The notes below the pieces were generated by a model. The model saw only the letters and a list, made by a program, of their open reading frames with translations, was not told where the DNA came from and did no database searches. From WHSM01 sp036375165 (GTDB lineage: Bacteria; Actinomycetota; Actinomycetes; Mycobacteriales; Micromonosporaceae), in assembly GCA_036375165.1 (NCBI GenBank), contig DASUSI010000035.1, positions 1-64,000 of the forward strand: a stretch of 64,000 nt of DNA, given 5' to 3'. A program made the translations under genes and the position numbers. Below, in pieces: positions 32,410 to 40,088 of the stretch; within the stretch, counting starts at the first letter, position 1, and each line of letters opens with the position of its first letter.

Positions 32410-33501
32410 TCACGTCACGCGCTGCGCGGCGGCGGTGGCCAGCGCCCGCAGCGCCTGTGCGGCTTCCGGCAGGAGCCTGACCTGATCAAGCGCGCCCAAC
32501 GCGGTAGCGGTCAGCTCAGTGATCCGGCTCTCGGTACGGTGCAGCGCCCCGGTGTCGCTGATGATCGCGCGGAGCCGGGTGACACCCGCGTCGTCCAGAT
32601 CCGGATCGCCCAGTAACCGACGCAGCGTCGTCCGCTGCCGCGGGTCGGCGCTTTCCAGGGCCACGGCGATCAGATAGGTGCGTTTGCCCTCCCGGAGATC
32701 CCCGCCGGCCGGTTTGCCGGTCTGAGACGGGTCGCCGAACACCCCGAGGATGTCATCACGGAGTTGGAACGCTTCCCCGACCGGCAGTCCGTACCCCGAG
32801 AACGCCTCCAGCAACTCGTCGCCGGCACCGGCCAGAGAGCCGCCGAGCAGCAACGGCCGCTCCACGGTGTACTTGGCGCTCTTGTACCGTGCCACCTTGC
32901 TGGCCTGGGTCGCTGACTCGTCCTGACGCGCCTGGGACAGCACGTCGAGGTACTGGCCGGCCATCACCTCAGTACGCATCGCGTCGTAGTACGGCCGTGC
33001 CGCCGCCAACCGCGCCGGTTCCAGACCCGCTCCCTCGAACCCACCCGCGCCTTGGAACATCTCGTCAGCCCAGACCAGGCACAGGTCGCCGAGCAGGATC
33101 GCCGCCGCCTGCCCGAAAGCCTCCGACCGGCCGGCCCAGCCGGCGGCGGAATGCTCGTCGGCGAACCGCCGGTGCACCGCTGGCTCGCCCCTTCGGGTGT
33201 CGGATGCGTCCATCACGTCGTCGTGGATCAGCGCACCGGCGTGCAACAGCTCCAGTGAGGCGATCGCGGCCGTCAGTCCTGGCCGGTCCACCCCACCACT
33301 GCCGAGGTACGCCCAGTACGCGAACGCCGGTCGCAGCCGCTTGCCGCCGCGCAGGATGAACGACTCCAGCGTCCGCGCCACCGGTACCAGCCCGGCATCG
33401 ATCGCGGCCAGCTCCCGGTGCCGTTCTCCGAGAAAGGACTCCAATTCCCGGTCCAACCGGCCCCGCAGTCCGTTGGCAACCGGAGGCATGGCCTGTGCCA
33501 C
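32410..33501 (-). CDS. Polyprenyl (geranylgeranyl-type) diphosphate synthase
   Basis: About 363 residues. Condenses isopentenyl diphosphate onto allylic diphosphates. First Asp-rich motif in LLHAGALIHDDVMDASDTRRGEP, second in FQLRDDILGVFGDPSQTGKPAGGDLREGKRTYL; RGGKRLRPAFAYWAY precedes them. The start is uncertain: GTG 33501 (VAQAMPPVANGLRG) or ATG 33489. Neither has a strong ribosome-binding site, and the frame stays open antisense to metF. It matches idsA2 (Rv2173) by neighbourhood. Product chain length cannot be fixed from sequence alone. Confidence 0.9.
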   Translation of the reverse strand: MAQAMPPVANGLRGRLDRELESFLGERHRELAAIDAGLVPVARTLESFILRGGKRLRPAFAYWAYLGSGGVDRPGLTAAIASLELLHAGALIHDDVMDASDTRRGEPAVHRRFADEHSAAGWAGRSEAFGQAAAILLGDLCLVWADEMFQGAGGFEGAGLEPARLAAARPYYDAMRTEVMAGQYLDVLSQARQDESATQASKVARYKSAKYTVERPLLLGGSLAGAGDELLEAFSGYGLPVGEAFQLRDDILGVFGDPSQTGKPAGGDLREGKRTYLIAVALESADPRQRTTLRRLLGDPDLDDAGVTRLRAIISDTGALHRTESRITELTATALGALDQVRLLPEAAQALRALATAAAQRVT

Positions 33502-33603
33502 TCCCACGCCGCGACGGTAACCGCCGCGACGGTAACCGCGTCCGGCGGGGTCTTCGTGAGCTGTTGGCACTCGCCGCGGACGTTGCCACCTGTCGGCACA
33601 CGT

Positions 33604-33609
33604 TAGAGT
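33604..33609 (+). promoter_or_regulatory. -10 box of metF, leaderless transcript predicted
   Basis: TAGAGT ends 6 nt before the metF GTG at 33616. TTGCCA at 33583-33588 could serve as a -35 (15-bp spacing). No ribosome-binding site is present. Confidence 0.5.
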
Positions 33610-33615
33610 CGGACC

Positions 33616-34596
33616 GTGGCGACCGGAAATCCCTCCAAAATGCCGGGTCGTCCGGCCTCGATCGGCGACCTGATCCGAGAGGCGGGACCGACCTTCTCGT
33701 TCGAGTTCTTCCCTCCGAAGACCCCGGACGGGGAACGGTCGCTCTGGCAGGCGATCCGGGAGCTGGAGGCACTGCGGCCTTCTTTCGTGTCGGTGACCTA
33801 CGGTGCCGGCGGCTCCACCCGGGAGAAGACGGTGGAGGTCACCGAGCGGATCGCCACCGAGACCACGCTGCTGCCGCTGGCCCACTTCACCGCGGTGAAC
33901 CATTCGGTGGCCGAGCTGCGCAATCTGATCGGCAGCTACGCCGCGGTGGGGGTGCGCAACATCCTCGCGCTGCGGGGCGACCCGCCCGGCGACCCGCAGG
34001 GTGAGTGGCTGGCACACTCGGAGGGCTTTGAGTACGCGTACCAACTGGTCGAGCTGATCAAGCAGTCGGGTGACTTCTGTGTCGGGGTGGCGGCGTTCCC
34101 GGAGAAGCACCCCCGGGCCCCGGACCTGCGGACTGATGTCCGTCACTTCGTGGCCAAATGCCGCGCCGGAGCGGACTATGCGATCACCCAGTTCTTCTTC
34201 AACTGGCAGGACTGGGCCAGGCTCCGGGACGCCACCGCCGCTCTGGGCTGCGACGTGCCGATCGTGCCCGGGGTGATGCCGGTGACGAACGTACGCCAGA
34301 TCGAACGGATGGCTGTGCTGTCCGGTGCCGAGTTCCCGGCCGATCTGGCCGAACGGCTCAGGGCGGTTGCCGACCACCCCGAGGCGGTACGCGCGATCGG
34401 CGTCGAGGTCGCCACCGAACTGTCCGCGAAGCTGCTCGCGGAAGGCGCGCCCGGGATCCACTTCATCACCTTGAACCGTTCCACGGCGACCCGTGAGGTG
34501 TGGCGGAACCTGCGGGCGGCGGGACTGGCCGGGCGGCGTGACACATCCGGCGGAGGATGGCAAGGGGAGGTCGGCGCCCATGCCCGAGCCGGTTGA
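33616..34596 (+). CDS. metF: Methylenetetrahydrofolate reductase
   Basis: 326 residues. FAD-dependent reduction of 5,10-methylene- to 5-methyl-tetrahydrofolate, supplying methionine synthesis. TIM-barrel motifs: FSFEFFPPKTPDGE near residue 30, VSVTYGAGGSTREKT, NILALRGDPPGD, EKHPRAPDLRTDV, AITQFFFNWQDW, PIVPGVMPV and the C-terminal GAPGIHFITLNRSTAT. Full length with no regulatory domain, as usual for bacteria. Starts with GTG just after a -10 box. The next gene overlaps its end by 17 bp. Confidence 0.93.
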   Translation: MATGNPSKMPGRPASIGDLIREAGPTFSFEFFPPKTPDGERSLWQAIRELEALRPSFVSVTYGAGGSTREKTVEVTERIATETTLLPLAHFTAVNHSVAELRNLIGSYAAVGVRNILALRGDPPGDPQGEWLAHSEGFEYAYQLVELIKQSGDFCVGVAAFPEKHPRAPDLRTDVRHFVAKCRAGADYAITQFFFNWQDWARLRDATAALGCDVPIVPGVMPVTNVRQIERMAVLSGAEFPADLAERLRAVADHPEAVRAIGVEVATELSAKLLAEGAPGIHFITLNRSTATREVWRNLRAAGLAGRRDTSGGGWQGEVGAHARAG

Positions 34597-35218
34597 CGGG
34601 ATAACCGTCGCGGGCACCGGACGTGTGCCGGTGGCACCGGATCTACTCATGGTCTGGTTCGGTGCCGAAGTGACCGAACCAGTTGTCAGGAACGCGGTGA
34701 GCCGCTGCGCTGACGCCACCTCCGCGATGGTGAGCGCGCTGCGACAGGCCGGAGTCGCGGACCGTGACGTGCAGACCGCGGGTGCTTCGCTGTATCAGGC
34801 GCACGATACCAACGGGCAGCCCCGGGGCTGGACCGCCACCCAGGAGTTGGCCGCCCGGTTGCGCGACCTCGACCACGCCGGCGACCTGGTCAACACCGTG
34901 CTGGATGCCGCCGGTCCGTCGGCGCGGTTGCGGACCCTCCGGTTCGACGTGGACAAGTCTGGTGAGCGTTACCTCGCGGCGCGTACCGAGGCACGTCGCC
35001 TGGCGTTCGCGGACGCCGAGGTCGCGGCGCGACAGTACGCCGACCTGGCGGGGCGGCGGCTCGGCGTGGTGATGTCGGCACGAGAAGGTGACGCAGGGTA
35101 TCCTCCGCCTATCCCTATGCGAAGTATGGCCTTTGCGAGCGCGCAGGGCGCACCGGTCGAACAGGGAGAACTTGACGTCACGGCCACGGTCGAGGTGCGG
35201 TGGGAGCTGCTGAGCTGA
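34580..35218 (+). CDS. SIMPL-domain (DUF541) protein
   Basis: 212 residues forming one SIMPL domain: ITVAGTGRVPVAPDLLMVWFGAEV at the start, SALRQAGVADRDVQTAGASLYQ, RDLDHAGDLVNTVLDAAGP, and the C-terminal LDVTATVEVRWELL. SIMPL proteins are often periplasmic or membrane-linked in other bacteria, but no signal peptide is seen here, so it is likely cytoplasmic; function unknown. ATG with AAGGGGAGG upstream fixes the start; it overlaps metF by 17 bp and the next gene by 19 bp, so the three are cotranscribed. Confidence 0.85.
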   Translation: MPEPVDGITVAGTGRVPVAPDLLMVWFGAEVTEPVVRNAVSRCADATSAMVSALRQAGVADRDVQTAGASLYQAHDTNGQPRGWTATQELAARLRDLDHAGDLVNTVLDAAGPSARLRTLRFDVDKSGERYLAARTEARRLAFADAEVAARQYADLAGRRLGVVMSAREGDAGYPPPIPMRSMAFASAQGAPVEQGELDVTATVEVRWELLS

Positions 35219-35889
35219 CCGTTCAGGACTGGGACGGCTATGCCGCCCGGTGGACAGCCATGCACGGCGGATCCGACCCCCGCTGGTCCTCACCCCCGGC
35301 CCGTGCCTGGATGTGGCTGGCGTACGGCTGCGCTCGCCCGCTGGCCAGATTCTCGGTGCCGGCCAGTGCTCTCACCACGTTCGGCCTGCTCTGCTGCGTC
35401 GGCGCCCCGGCGCTGTTGCTTCTGGGACCGGTATGGGCCCTCGCCGCGGCCGGCCTGGTCGGGTTGGCGGCGTTCGCGGAGACTCTGGACAGTGCGGTGG
35501 CTGTGATCTCCGGACGGATCACCCCACTGGGGACGGTCTACCACGCGGTCGCCGCACGACTGGCAGAGGCGTGTTGGCTCGCCGCACTGTGGTTGGCGGG
35601 GGTCCCCGCCTGGTTGGCCGCCGGTTGCTGCGCGGTGGCGTGGCTGCACGAGTACGCCAGGACGGAATCCACATTGTCCGGGATGAGTCCGGCCCGGATG
35701 GTCACCATGGCAGAGCATCGGATGCGGTTCGCGGCCTCGGTGGTCGGGCTGGCGCTCGCCGGGCTGGCCACCCGGCTCTCGCCGGAGCTCGCGGTCGGCT
35801 CGGCTACCGTGGCGGCCACCGTCTGGCTGTTGCTTGGGATCGGCGGCCTGATCCAACTCGCCGACTCGGTGCAGCACTCGCTTCGCTGA
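35200..35889 (+). CDS. Degenerate CDP-alcohol phosphotransferase-like membrane protein
   Basis: 229 residues with about six hydrophobic helices. The CDP-alcohol phosphotransferase signature D-x2-D-G-x2-A-R-x8-G-x3-D-x3-D is spaced correctly but worn: Glu94-x2-Asp97-Ser98, Gly111, His115, Ala119. Only the second of four metal-binding Asp residues remains, while the intervening SGRITPLG is family-like. It is therefore unlikely to be an active phosphatidyltransferase and may have another role. The GTG start overlaps the SIMPL gene. Counterparts with the same loss may exist in related genera. Confidence 0.75.
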   Translation: MGAAELTVQDWDGYAARWTAMHGGSDPRWSSPPARAWMWLAYGCARPLARFSVPASALTTFGLLCCVGAPALLLLGPVWALAAAGLVGLAAFAETLDSAVAVISGRITPLGTVYHAVAARLAEACWLAALWLAGVPAWLAAGCCAVAWLHEYARTESTLSGMSPARMVTMAEHRMRFAASVVGLALAGLATRLSPELAVGSATVAATVWLLLGIGGLIQLADSVQHSLR

Positions 35890-35898
35890 GCCGGGCTG

Positions 35899-36471
35899 TC
35901 ACCCGGCTGACCGGACGCCTCCGGCCGGCGGGAAGTCCAACGGCAGGCGTCGACCGAGCACGGCGAACGGTCGGTCATCACCGGGGAAGTGGAACTGCCG
36001 CAACAGGTCGACGAATCCCAGCCGGCGGTACAGTCGCCAGGCCCGGGAGTCCTCCCAGGGGGCCTCCGGGGTGGAGAGCACGACGTTGCGTTCGGGCGTC
36101 CCCTCCAGCAACGCGATCAGTTGCCGTTCGCCCAGGCCGCGACCCTGCGCGTCCGGCCGGACGTGTAGTTCGACCACCTCGAAGGTGCTGGTGAGCCAGT
36201 TGGCGCACGCCTCGGGGGAGAGTGCCGCCCGCACCTGCTCGTGCCACCACTGGCCTCGGGCCGAGGTGTAGCCGTAGCCGAAACCGAGCACGCGATCGTG
36301 CTCGGAGAGGCTGGCGACCGCGCGGAATCCCAGTCGGTGGGTGTGCGCGTACAGGAAACCACGCCGGGCCGCCGCGAGATCCGGGGAGTAACCCATGGCC
36401 TCGGCGTAGACGGTCAGCGCCTCGTCGAGGCGCTTGACGACGTCGTCCCCCGTCCAGTGCACGAGCGTCAT
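35899..36471 (-). CDS. GNAT-family N-acetyltransferase
   Basis: About 190 residues from the ATG at 36471. GNAT fold: acetyl-CoA loop in VVELHVRPDAQGRGLGERQLIALL (Gln/Arg-x2-Gly-x-Gly), preceded by VLGFGYGYTSARGQWWHEQV and followed by YRRLGFVDLLRQFHFPGDDRPFAVLGR. The substrate is unknown. It may correspond to Rv2170 in the conserved neighbourhood, which from memory acetylates lysine or isoniazid. It converges with the phosphotransferase-like gene. Alternative start ATG 36504. Confidence 0.85.
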   Translation of the reverse strand: MTLVHWTGDDVVKRLDEALTVYAEAMGYSPDLAAARRGFLYAHTHRLGFRAVASLSEHDRVLGFGYGYTSARGQWWHEQVRAALSPEACANWLTSTFEVVELHVRPDAQGRGLGERQLIALLEGTPERNVVLSTPEAPWEDSRAWRLYRRLGFVDLLRQFHFPGDDRPFAVLGRRLPLDFPPAGGVRSAG

Positions 36472-37013
36472 GGCAGGTAGCCGCCCCCTCCCCATCAAGG
36501 CCATGGTGGCCCGTTCGCGCTGACGGTACGCGAACCGATCAACACGGATCCGCAACGCCACACCCTGAGTTCACCATGCTCCGCCGTTCGGCACCGCCCC
36601 GTCGCGTCACCGGTGCCCGCGACCCTCCGGTGGGACGGCACAGGGTCCTGACGACCTGCGGATATGTCGGTAGCCGCCGATCGGGAAACTCTCCGGGAAA
36701 GCGTTGCGATCTTGTTGGGTACCAGGTTTACTGAAGATATGTTCGAACACATGTTCGAATACGTGGCGGCGCTGGCGGTCGGGAGTCGCGGCCCGGTCGG
36801 CAGATGAGAGTCCCGTACCCGCGCTTGATCGACCCCCCAAAGGGCGGTGAGGACTCTGACCGGTTGGGCGGAACGGGGGAAGCGTTCCGTCCAACCGGAA
36901 CCGCACGCCCGGCCCGGTCGAGGCGCTCCGCTGTGCGGTCCCGACAGAGGGCGTGCAACCAGGGCGACGTACAACCCGGGGTGTGGCCCGGATCGACGAG
37001 GCGGAGGGAAGCG
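36472..37013. other. 542-bp region upstream of the mutasome operon
   Basis: Contains the SOS box at 36743-36758 and, around it, the only AT-richer patch in the vicinity (36705-36762). TATGTT at 36738-36743 partly overlaps the box and could be a -10. Between the box and 37014 is a 255-bp stretch with an open frame from ATG 36804; it shows no recognisable protein, and I treat it as leader. Confidence 0.6.
36743..36758. promoter_or_regulatory. SOS box (LexA operator), perfect match
   Basis: TCGAAC-ACAT-GTTCGA is an exact match to the actinobacterial LexA consensus TCGAAC-N4-GTTCGA, extended by one more symmetric pair on each side. It stands upstream of the HEPN-imuA'-imuB-dnaE2 genes and should make them DNA-damage inducible. 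Confidence 0.93.
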
Positions 37014-37604
37014 ATGTTGACCGTACCGATGGCATCGGGGGTGTGGGCAGCGAGTGCGGGAACATCCGGTGTCGAGACACCGCGGGCACCGGTTCCGCTG
37101 TCGCGGTCAGCTCCAGGGACGGCCACGACTCCGGTGGCACGGTTGGGGCCCCGGGCCGCCGAAGCGGTCCCCGCTCACCTTCTGCCGCACCGCACCCCGA
37201 CCGAGTTGCTCAAGCTGGCCCGCCGTGGCCTGGCGGAGGCTGCCGGGACCGACGCCGACGGCCTTCGGTACGCCACCGCCCATCTCGCCGCGCTCCGGGC
37301 GGCCGCCGCGGTGTTGGCGACCCTGGCTCGTCCGGCACCCAGGCGTCGTGGTCGGCCGACCAGTGTCTGGGCACTGCTCGCCATTGTGACTCCCGAGTTG
37401 TCGGAGTGGGCGGTGTTCTTCGCGACGGGTGCGGCCAAGCGGGCCGCCGCCGAAGCGGGCATCCCCCGCACGGTCACCACTCGGGAAGCCGACGACCTGG
37501 TACGGGAAGCCGGGCGTTTCGTCCTGGTGGTGGAGAGCCTGCTCGGGATCTCCGGACAACCGCTGCCGGCGGCGGTCGACGAGTCCACGGTTCGGGTCCG
37601 CTGA
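37014..37604 (+). CDS. SAV_6107-type HEPN domain protein
   Basis: 196 residues. A 60-residue low-complexity N terminus is followed by a helical HEPN domain: ELLKLARRGLAEAAGTDADGLRYATAHLAALRAAAAVLATLARP, RGRPTSVWALLAIVTPELSEWAVFF, GAAKRAAAEAGIPRTVTTREADDLVREAGRFVLVVESLLG. This family is found in actinobacteria next to imuA'-imuB-dnaE2. HEPN proteins are often RNases or nucleotide-binding; the RNase R-x4-6-H motif is not clear here. GGAGGG lies 7 nt before the ATG. It is the first gene after the SOS box. Confidence 0.85.
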   Translation: MLTVPMASGVWAASAGTSGVETPRAPVPLSRSAPGTATTPVARLGPRAAEAVPAHLLPHRTPTELLKLARRGLAEAAGTDADGLRYATAHLAALRAAAAVLATLARPAPRRRGRPTSVWALLAIVTPELSEWAVFFATGAAKRAAAEAGIPRTVTTREADDLVREAGRFVLVVESLLGISGQPLPAAVDESTVRVR

Positions 37605-37639
37605 GCGGGTCAGCGTACGTGCCGCAGGGAGCGAATCTC

Positions 37640-38404
37640 GTGTCTGTCACCGCGCTCACCCGACTCGTCGAGCATGGCCTGGTCGATCGGGGGACGATCG
37701 GTCAGGGAGTGGTTGCACGGGCCGGTGAGCGGCTCGCCGGTACCGGGGCCGATCGGCTGTTTCCGCTGCGTGACCAGCTACGGGAGCTGTTGCCCTGGCA
37801 CGGTCTGCGGCGGGGCGCGATCGTCGCTGTGGCCTCTGGGACTCCCGGCGCGACCTCAGTGCTCCTCGCACTGATCGCCGAACCGGTGCGCACGGGATCG
37901 TGGTGCGGGGTGGTGGGTGTCCCAGCCCTGGGAACCGCGGCCGCCGCCGAGCTGGGAGTCGACCTCGGGCGGCTCGCTCTGGTGCCGGATCCGGGGACCG
38001 AGTGGGCCACCGTGACCGCGGCCTTGCTCGACGGCCTGGACATCGTGGTGGTACAGCCCTCAGGGCCGGTCGGTCCCCAGCTGGCACGTCGACTCGCAGC
38101 CCGCGCCAGGCAGCGGGGCAGTGTGCTGGTCCCTTACGGGGAATGGGACGGCGCCGATGTCGTGCTGCGGACCACCGGCCAGGTGTGGCACGGGCTCGGG
38201 ATGGGCCGGGGCAGGCTGCGCAGCCGCGAAGTGAACGTCGTCTCGTACGGACGGGGAGCCGCGGTACGTCCCCGGAAGGCCGTGGTGTGGCTGCCGGCGG
38301 GCGATCCGGCTCCGACCGGTCCCGATCCGGCCGCTGTCGTGCAGGGCACCGCGGCGGTACCCCTGACGCTGGTCGCGGACCCGGCGATGGACGAGGCTTC
38401 CTGA
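37640..38404 (+). CDS. imuA': ImuA' (RecA-like mutasome accessory protein)
   Basis: 254 residues. Distant RecA/SulA-like protein that links ImuB and RecA in the mutasome. Visible: FPLRDQLRELLPWHGLRRGAIVAVAS, GATSVLLALIAEPVRTGSWCGVVGVP, LVPDPGTEWATVTAALLDGLDIVVVQP; the ATP-binding loop is degenerate (SGTPGATS). The GTG at 37640 has AGGGAG upstream; it lies 36 nt after the HEPN stop, and its TGA overlaps the imuB ATG by one base. The gene name follows Mycobacterium usage. Confidence 0.85.
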   Translation: MSVTALTRLVEHGLVDRGTIGQGVVARAGERLAGTGADRLFPLRDQLRELLPWHGLRRGAIVAVASGTPGATSVLLALIAEPVRTGSWCGVVGVPALGTAAAAELGVDLGRLALVPDPGTEWATVTAALLDGLDIVVVQPSGPVGPQLARRLAARARQRGSVLVPYGEWDGADVVLRTTGQVWHGLGMGRGRLRSREVNVVSYGRGAAVRPRKAVVWLPAGDPAPTGPDPAAVVQGTAAVPLTLVADPAMDEAS

Positions 38405-40074
38405 TGTCCAGGAATTCCTCATCGGCTGACGCCACCGGGTCGCGTGTCCTCATGGTGTGGTGCCCGGACTGGCCGGTGGTCGCCGCGGCGATGAGCGAGG
38501 GACATCCGCTGACGGCTCCGCTCGCCGTCCTCGCGGGGGGTACGGTGCTCGCCTGCTCCCCCCGGGCGCGCCGGGCGGGGGTTCACAGGGGACTGCGCCG
38601 ACGGGAAGCGCAAGCACGGTGCCCGCAACTCATCGTGGTGGACCATGACCCGGACCGTGCGGCCCGGGGCTTCGAGCCGGTGGTCGCCGCGGTGGAGGCG
38701 GTCGCGCCAGGGGTGGCGGTGCACCGACCCGGTGCCTGCGCGGTGGCGGCACGCGGACCGGCCGGCTATTTCGGAGGTGAGCGCCGAGCCGCCGAACGGC
38801 TGGTCGACCAGGTGGCTGACAGCTGCGGGGTGGAGTGCCAGGTCGGGATCGCAGACGGAGTTTTCGCCGCCCTGCACGCCGCCCGGATCGGGGTGGTGGT
38901 CGAGCCCGGCCACTCGGCGCGGTTCCTCGCAGATCTGGATGTGGCGGCTCTGGAACGGCCCGAACTGGTTGACATCCTGCGTCGGCTCGGCATCCGTACC
39001 CTCGGGGCCTTTGCCGGGCTACCCGAGGCGGATGTGCTTGCCAGGTTCGGTGCGGACGCCGCCTGGGCGCATCGGTTGGCCCGGGGGCTGGACCACCGTC
39101 CCCTGGCCGCCCGGACCCCGCCACCGGATCTGGAGGTCACCGCGGACCTGGATCCGCCCGCGGTGCGGGTCGACGCCGCGGTGTTCGCCACCCGCACCCT
39201 CGCCGAAGCGTTGCACCAGCGGTTGGCGGGACACGGGTTGGCCTGCACCCGACTGCTGATCCAGGCATGCACCGAACACGGCGAGGAAGTGGTCCGGGAG
39301 TGGCGGCACGACGGGGTGCTCGCCGCCGGCGACATCGCCGACCGGGTGCGCTGGCAGCTCGACGGCTGGCTGTCGGGGACCTTCCAAGGCTCCGGTCCGG
39401 TGCGCCGGCATGCCCCGAAGGTGATCGGTGGCTCCGGCGGCAGCGGACTCGCCCACCCGGGCGAGGCACGTTCTGGCGAGAAGGTGGCCGAGGGTCGGCC
39501 GAGTGCCGGGATCATCCGACTCCGCCTGGTACCCAAGGGAGTGGTGGCGCAGGGCGAGATCCAGCTTGGCCTGTGGGGTGACGCCGGGAAAGGACGGGCG
39601 CGGGCGCACCGGGCACTGTCCCGGGTGCAGGGCCTGCTCGGTCCGGAGGCGGTACGCACCGCGGTGCCGTCCGGCGGTCGCCGACCTGCGGACGCGGTGC
39701 GGCTGGTGTCGTGGGGCGACGAGCGTATCCCCGACCGCCCCCCGGACCGGCCCTGGCCGGGAGGGTTGCCCTCGCCCGCCCCGGCCCTGGTGTTCGGCGA
39801 GCCGCTGCCCGTCATGGTGTACGGACCGGACGCGGGTGCCGTGGCGGTGACCGGGCGGCACACCGCCACCGCACCGTTGTGCCGGGTGGCGATCGCGGGG
39901 GATCCCGCTGTGGAGGTGACGTCATGGGCCGGTCCGTGGCCGGTCGAGGAGCGCTGGTGGGCTCCGGCCGAATCACGCCGCTGCGCCCGTTTCCAGGTGT
40001 GCCTGGCCGACGGTCGGGCGTTGTTGCTGACGCTGGCGGGAGGCCGCTGGTGGGTCGAGGCGGTTTACGACTGA
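38404..40074 (+). CDS. imuB: ImuB, Y-family polymerase-like mutasome adaptor
   Basis: 556 residues. Y-family DNA polymerase fold that lacks catalytic residues: the N-terminal D-x-D-x-FFA of active enzymes is replaced by VWCPDWPVVAAAM, and the S-x-D-E block by a region without the acidic pair. Recognisable are the palm/finger region (PRARRAGVHRGLRRREAQARCP), helix-hairpin LGIRTLGAFAGLPEADVLARFG and little finger about 250-350. ImuB bridges the beta clamp, ImuA' and DnaE2. Overlaps imuA' by one base; dnaE2 follows 14 nt later. A continuous frame upstream reads through imuA' but is not a fusion. Confidence 0.9.
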   Translation: MSRNSSSADATGSRVLMVWCPDWPVVAAAMSEGHPLTAPLAVLAGGTVLACSPRARRAGVHRGLRRREAQARCPQLIVVDHDPDRAARGFEPVVAAVEAVAPGVAVHRPGACAVAARGPAGYFGGERRAAERLVDQVADSCGVECQVGIADGVFAALHAARIGVVVEPGHSARFLADLDVAALERPELVDILRRLGIRTLGAFAGLPEADVLARFGADAAWAHRLARGLDHRPLAARTPPPDLEVTADLDPPAVRVDAAVFATRTLAEALHQRLAGHGLACTRLLIQACTEHGEEVVREWRHDGVLAAGDIADRVRWQLDGWLSGTFQGSGPVRRHAPKVIGGSGGSGLAHPGEARSGEKVAEGRPSAGIIRLRLVPKGVVAQGEIQLGLWGDAGKGRARAHRALSRVQGLLGPEAVRTAVPSGGRRPADAVRLVSWGDERIPDRPPDRPWPGGLPSPAPALVFGEPLPVMVYGPDAGAVAVTGRHTATAPLCRVAIAGDPAVEVTSWAGPWPVEERWWAPAESRRCARFQVCLADGRALLLTLAGGRWWVEAVYD

Positions 40075-40088
40075 TGGGCGGGTGACCG

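Noticed and set aside
33502..34719. Extension of the polyprenyl synthase frame to 769 codons
   Set aside because: The added part lies antisense to metF and has no family similarity; the enzyme starts at 33501 or 33489.
36804..37013. Small protein-coding gene between the SOS box and the HEPN gene
   Set aside because: The frame continues into the HEPN gene and the upstream part has no domain or good ribosome-binding site; GGAGGG marks 37014 as the start.
37900..38403. Apparent imuA'-imuB fusion because one frame stays open
   Set aside because: imuA' is in another frame here, and imuB has its own ATG at 38404 overlapping the imuA' stop.
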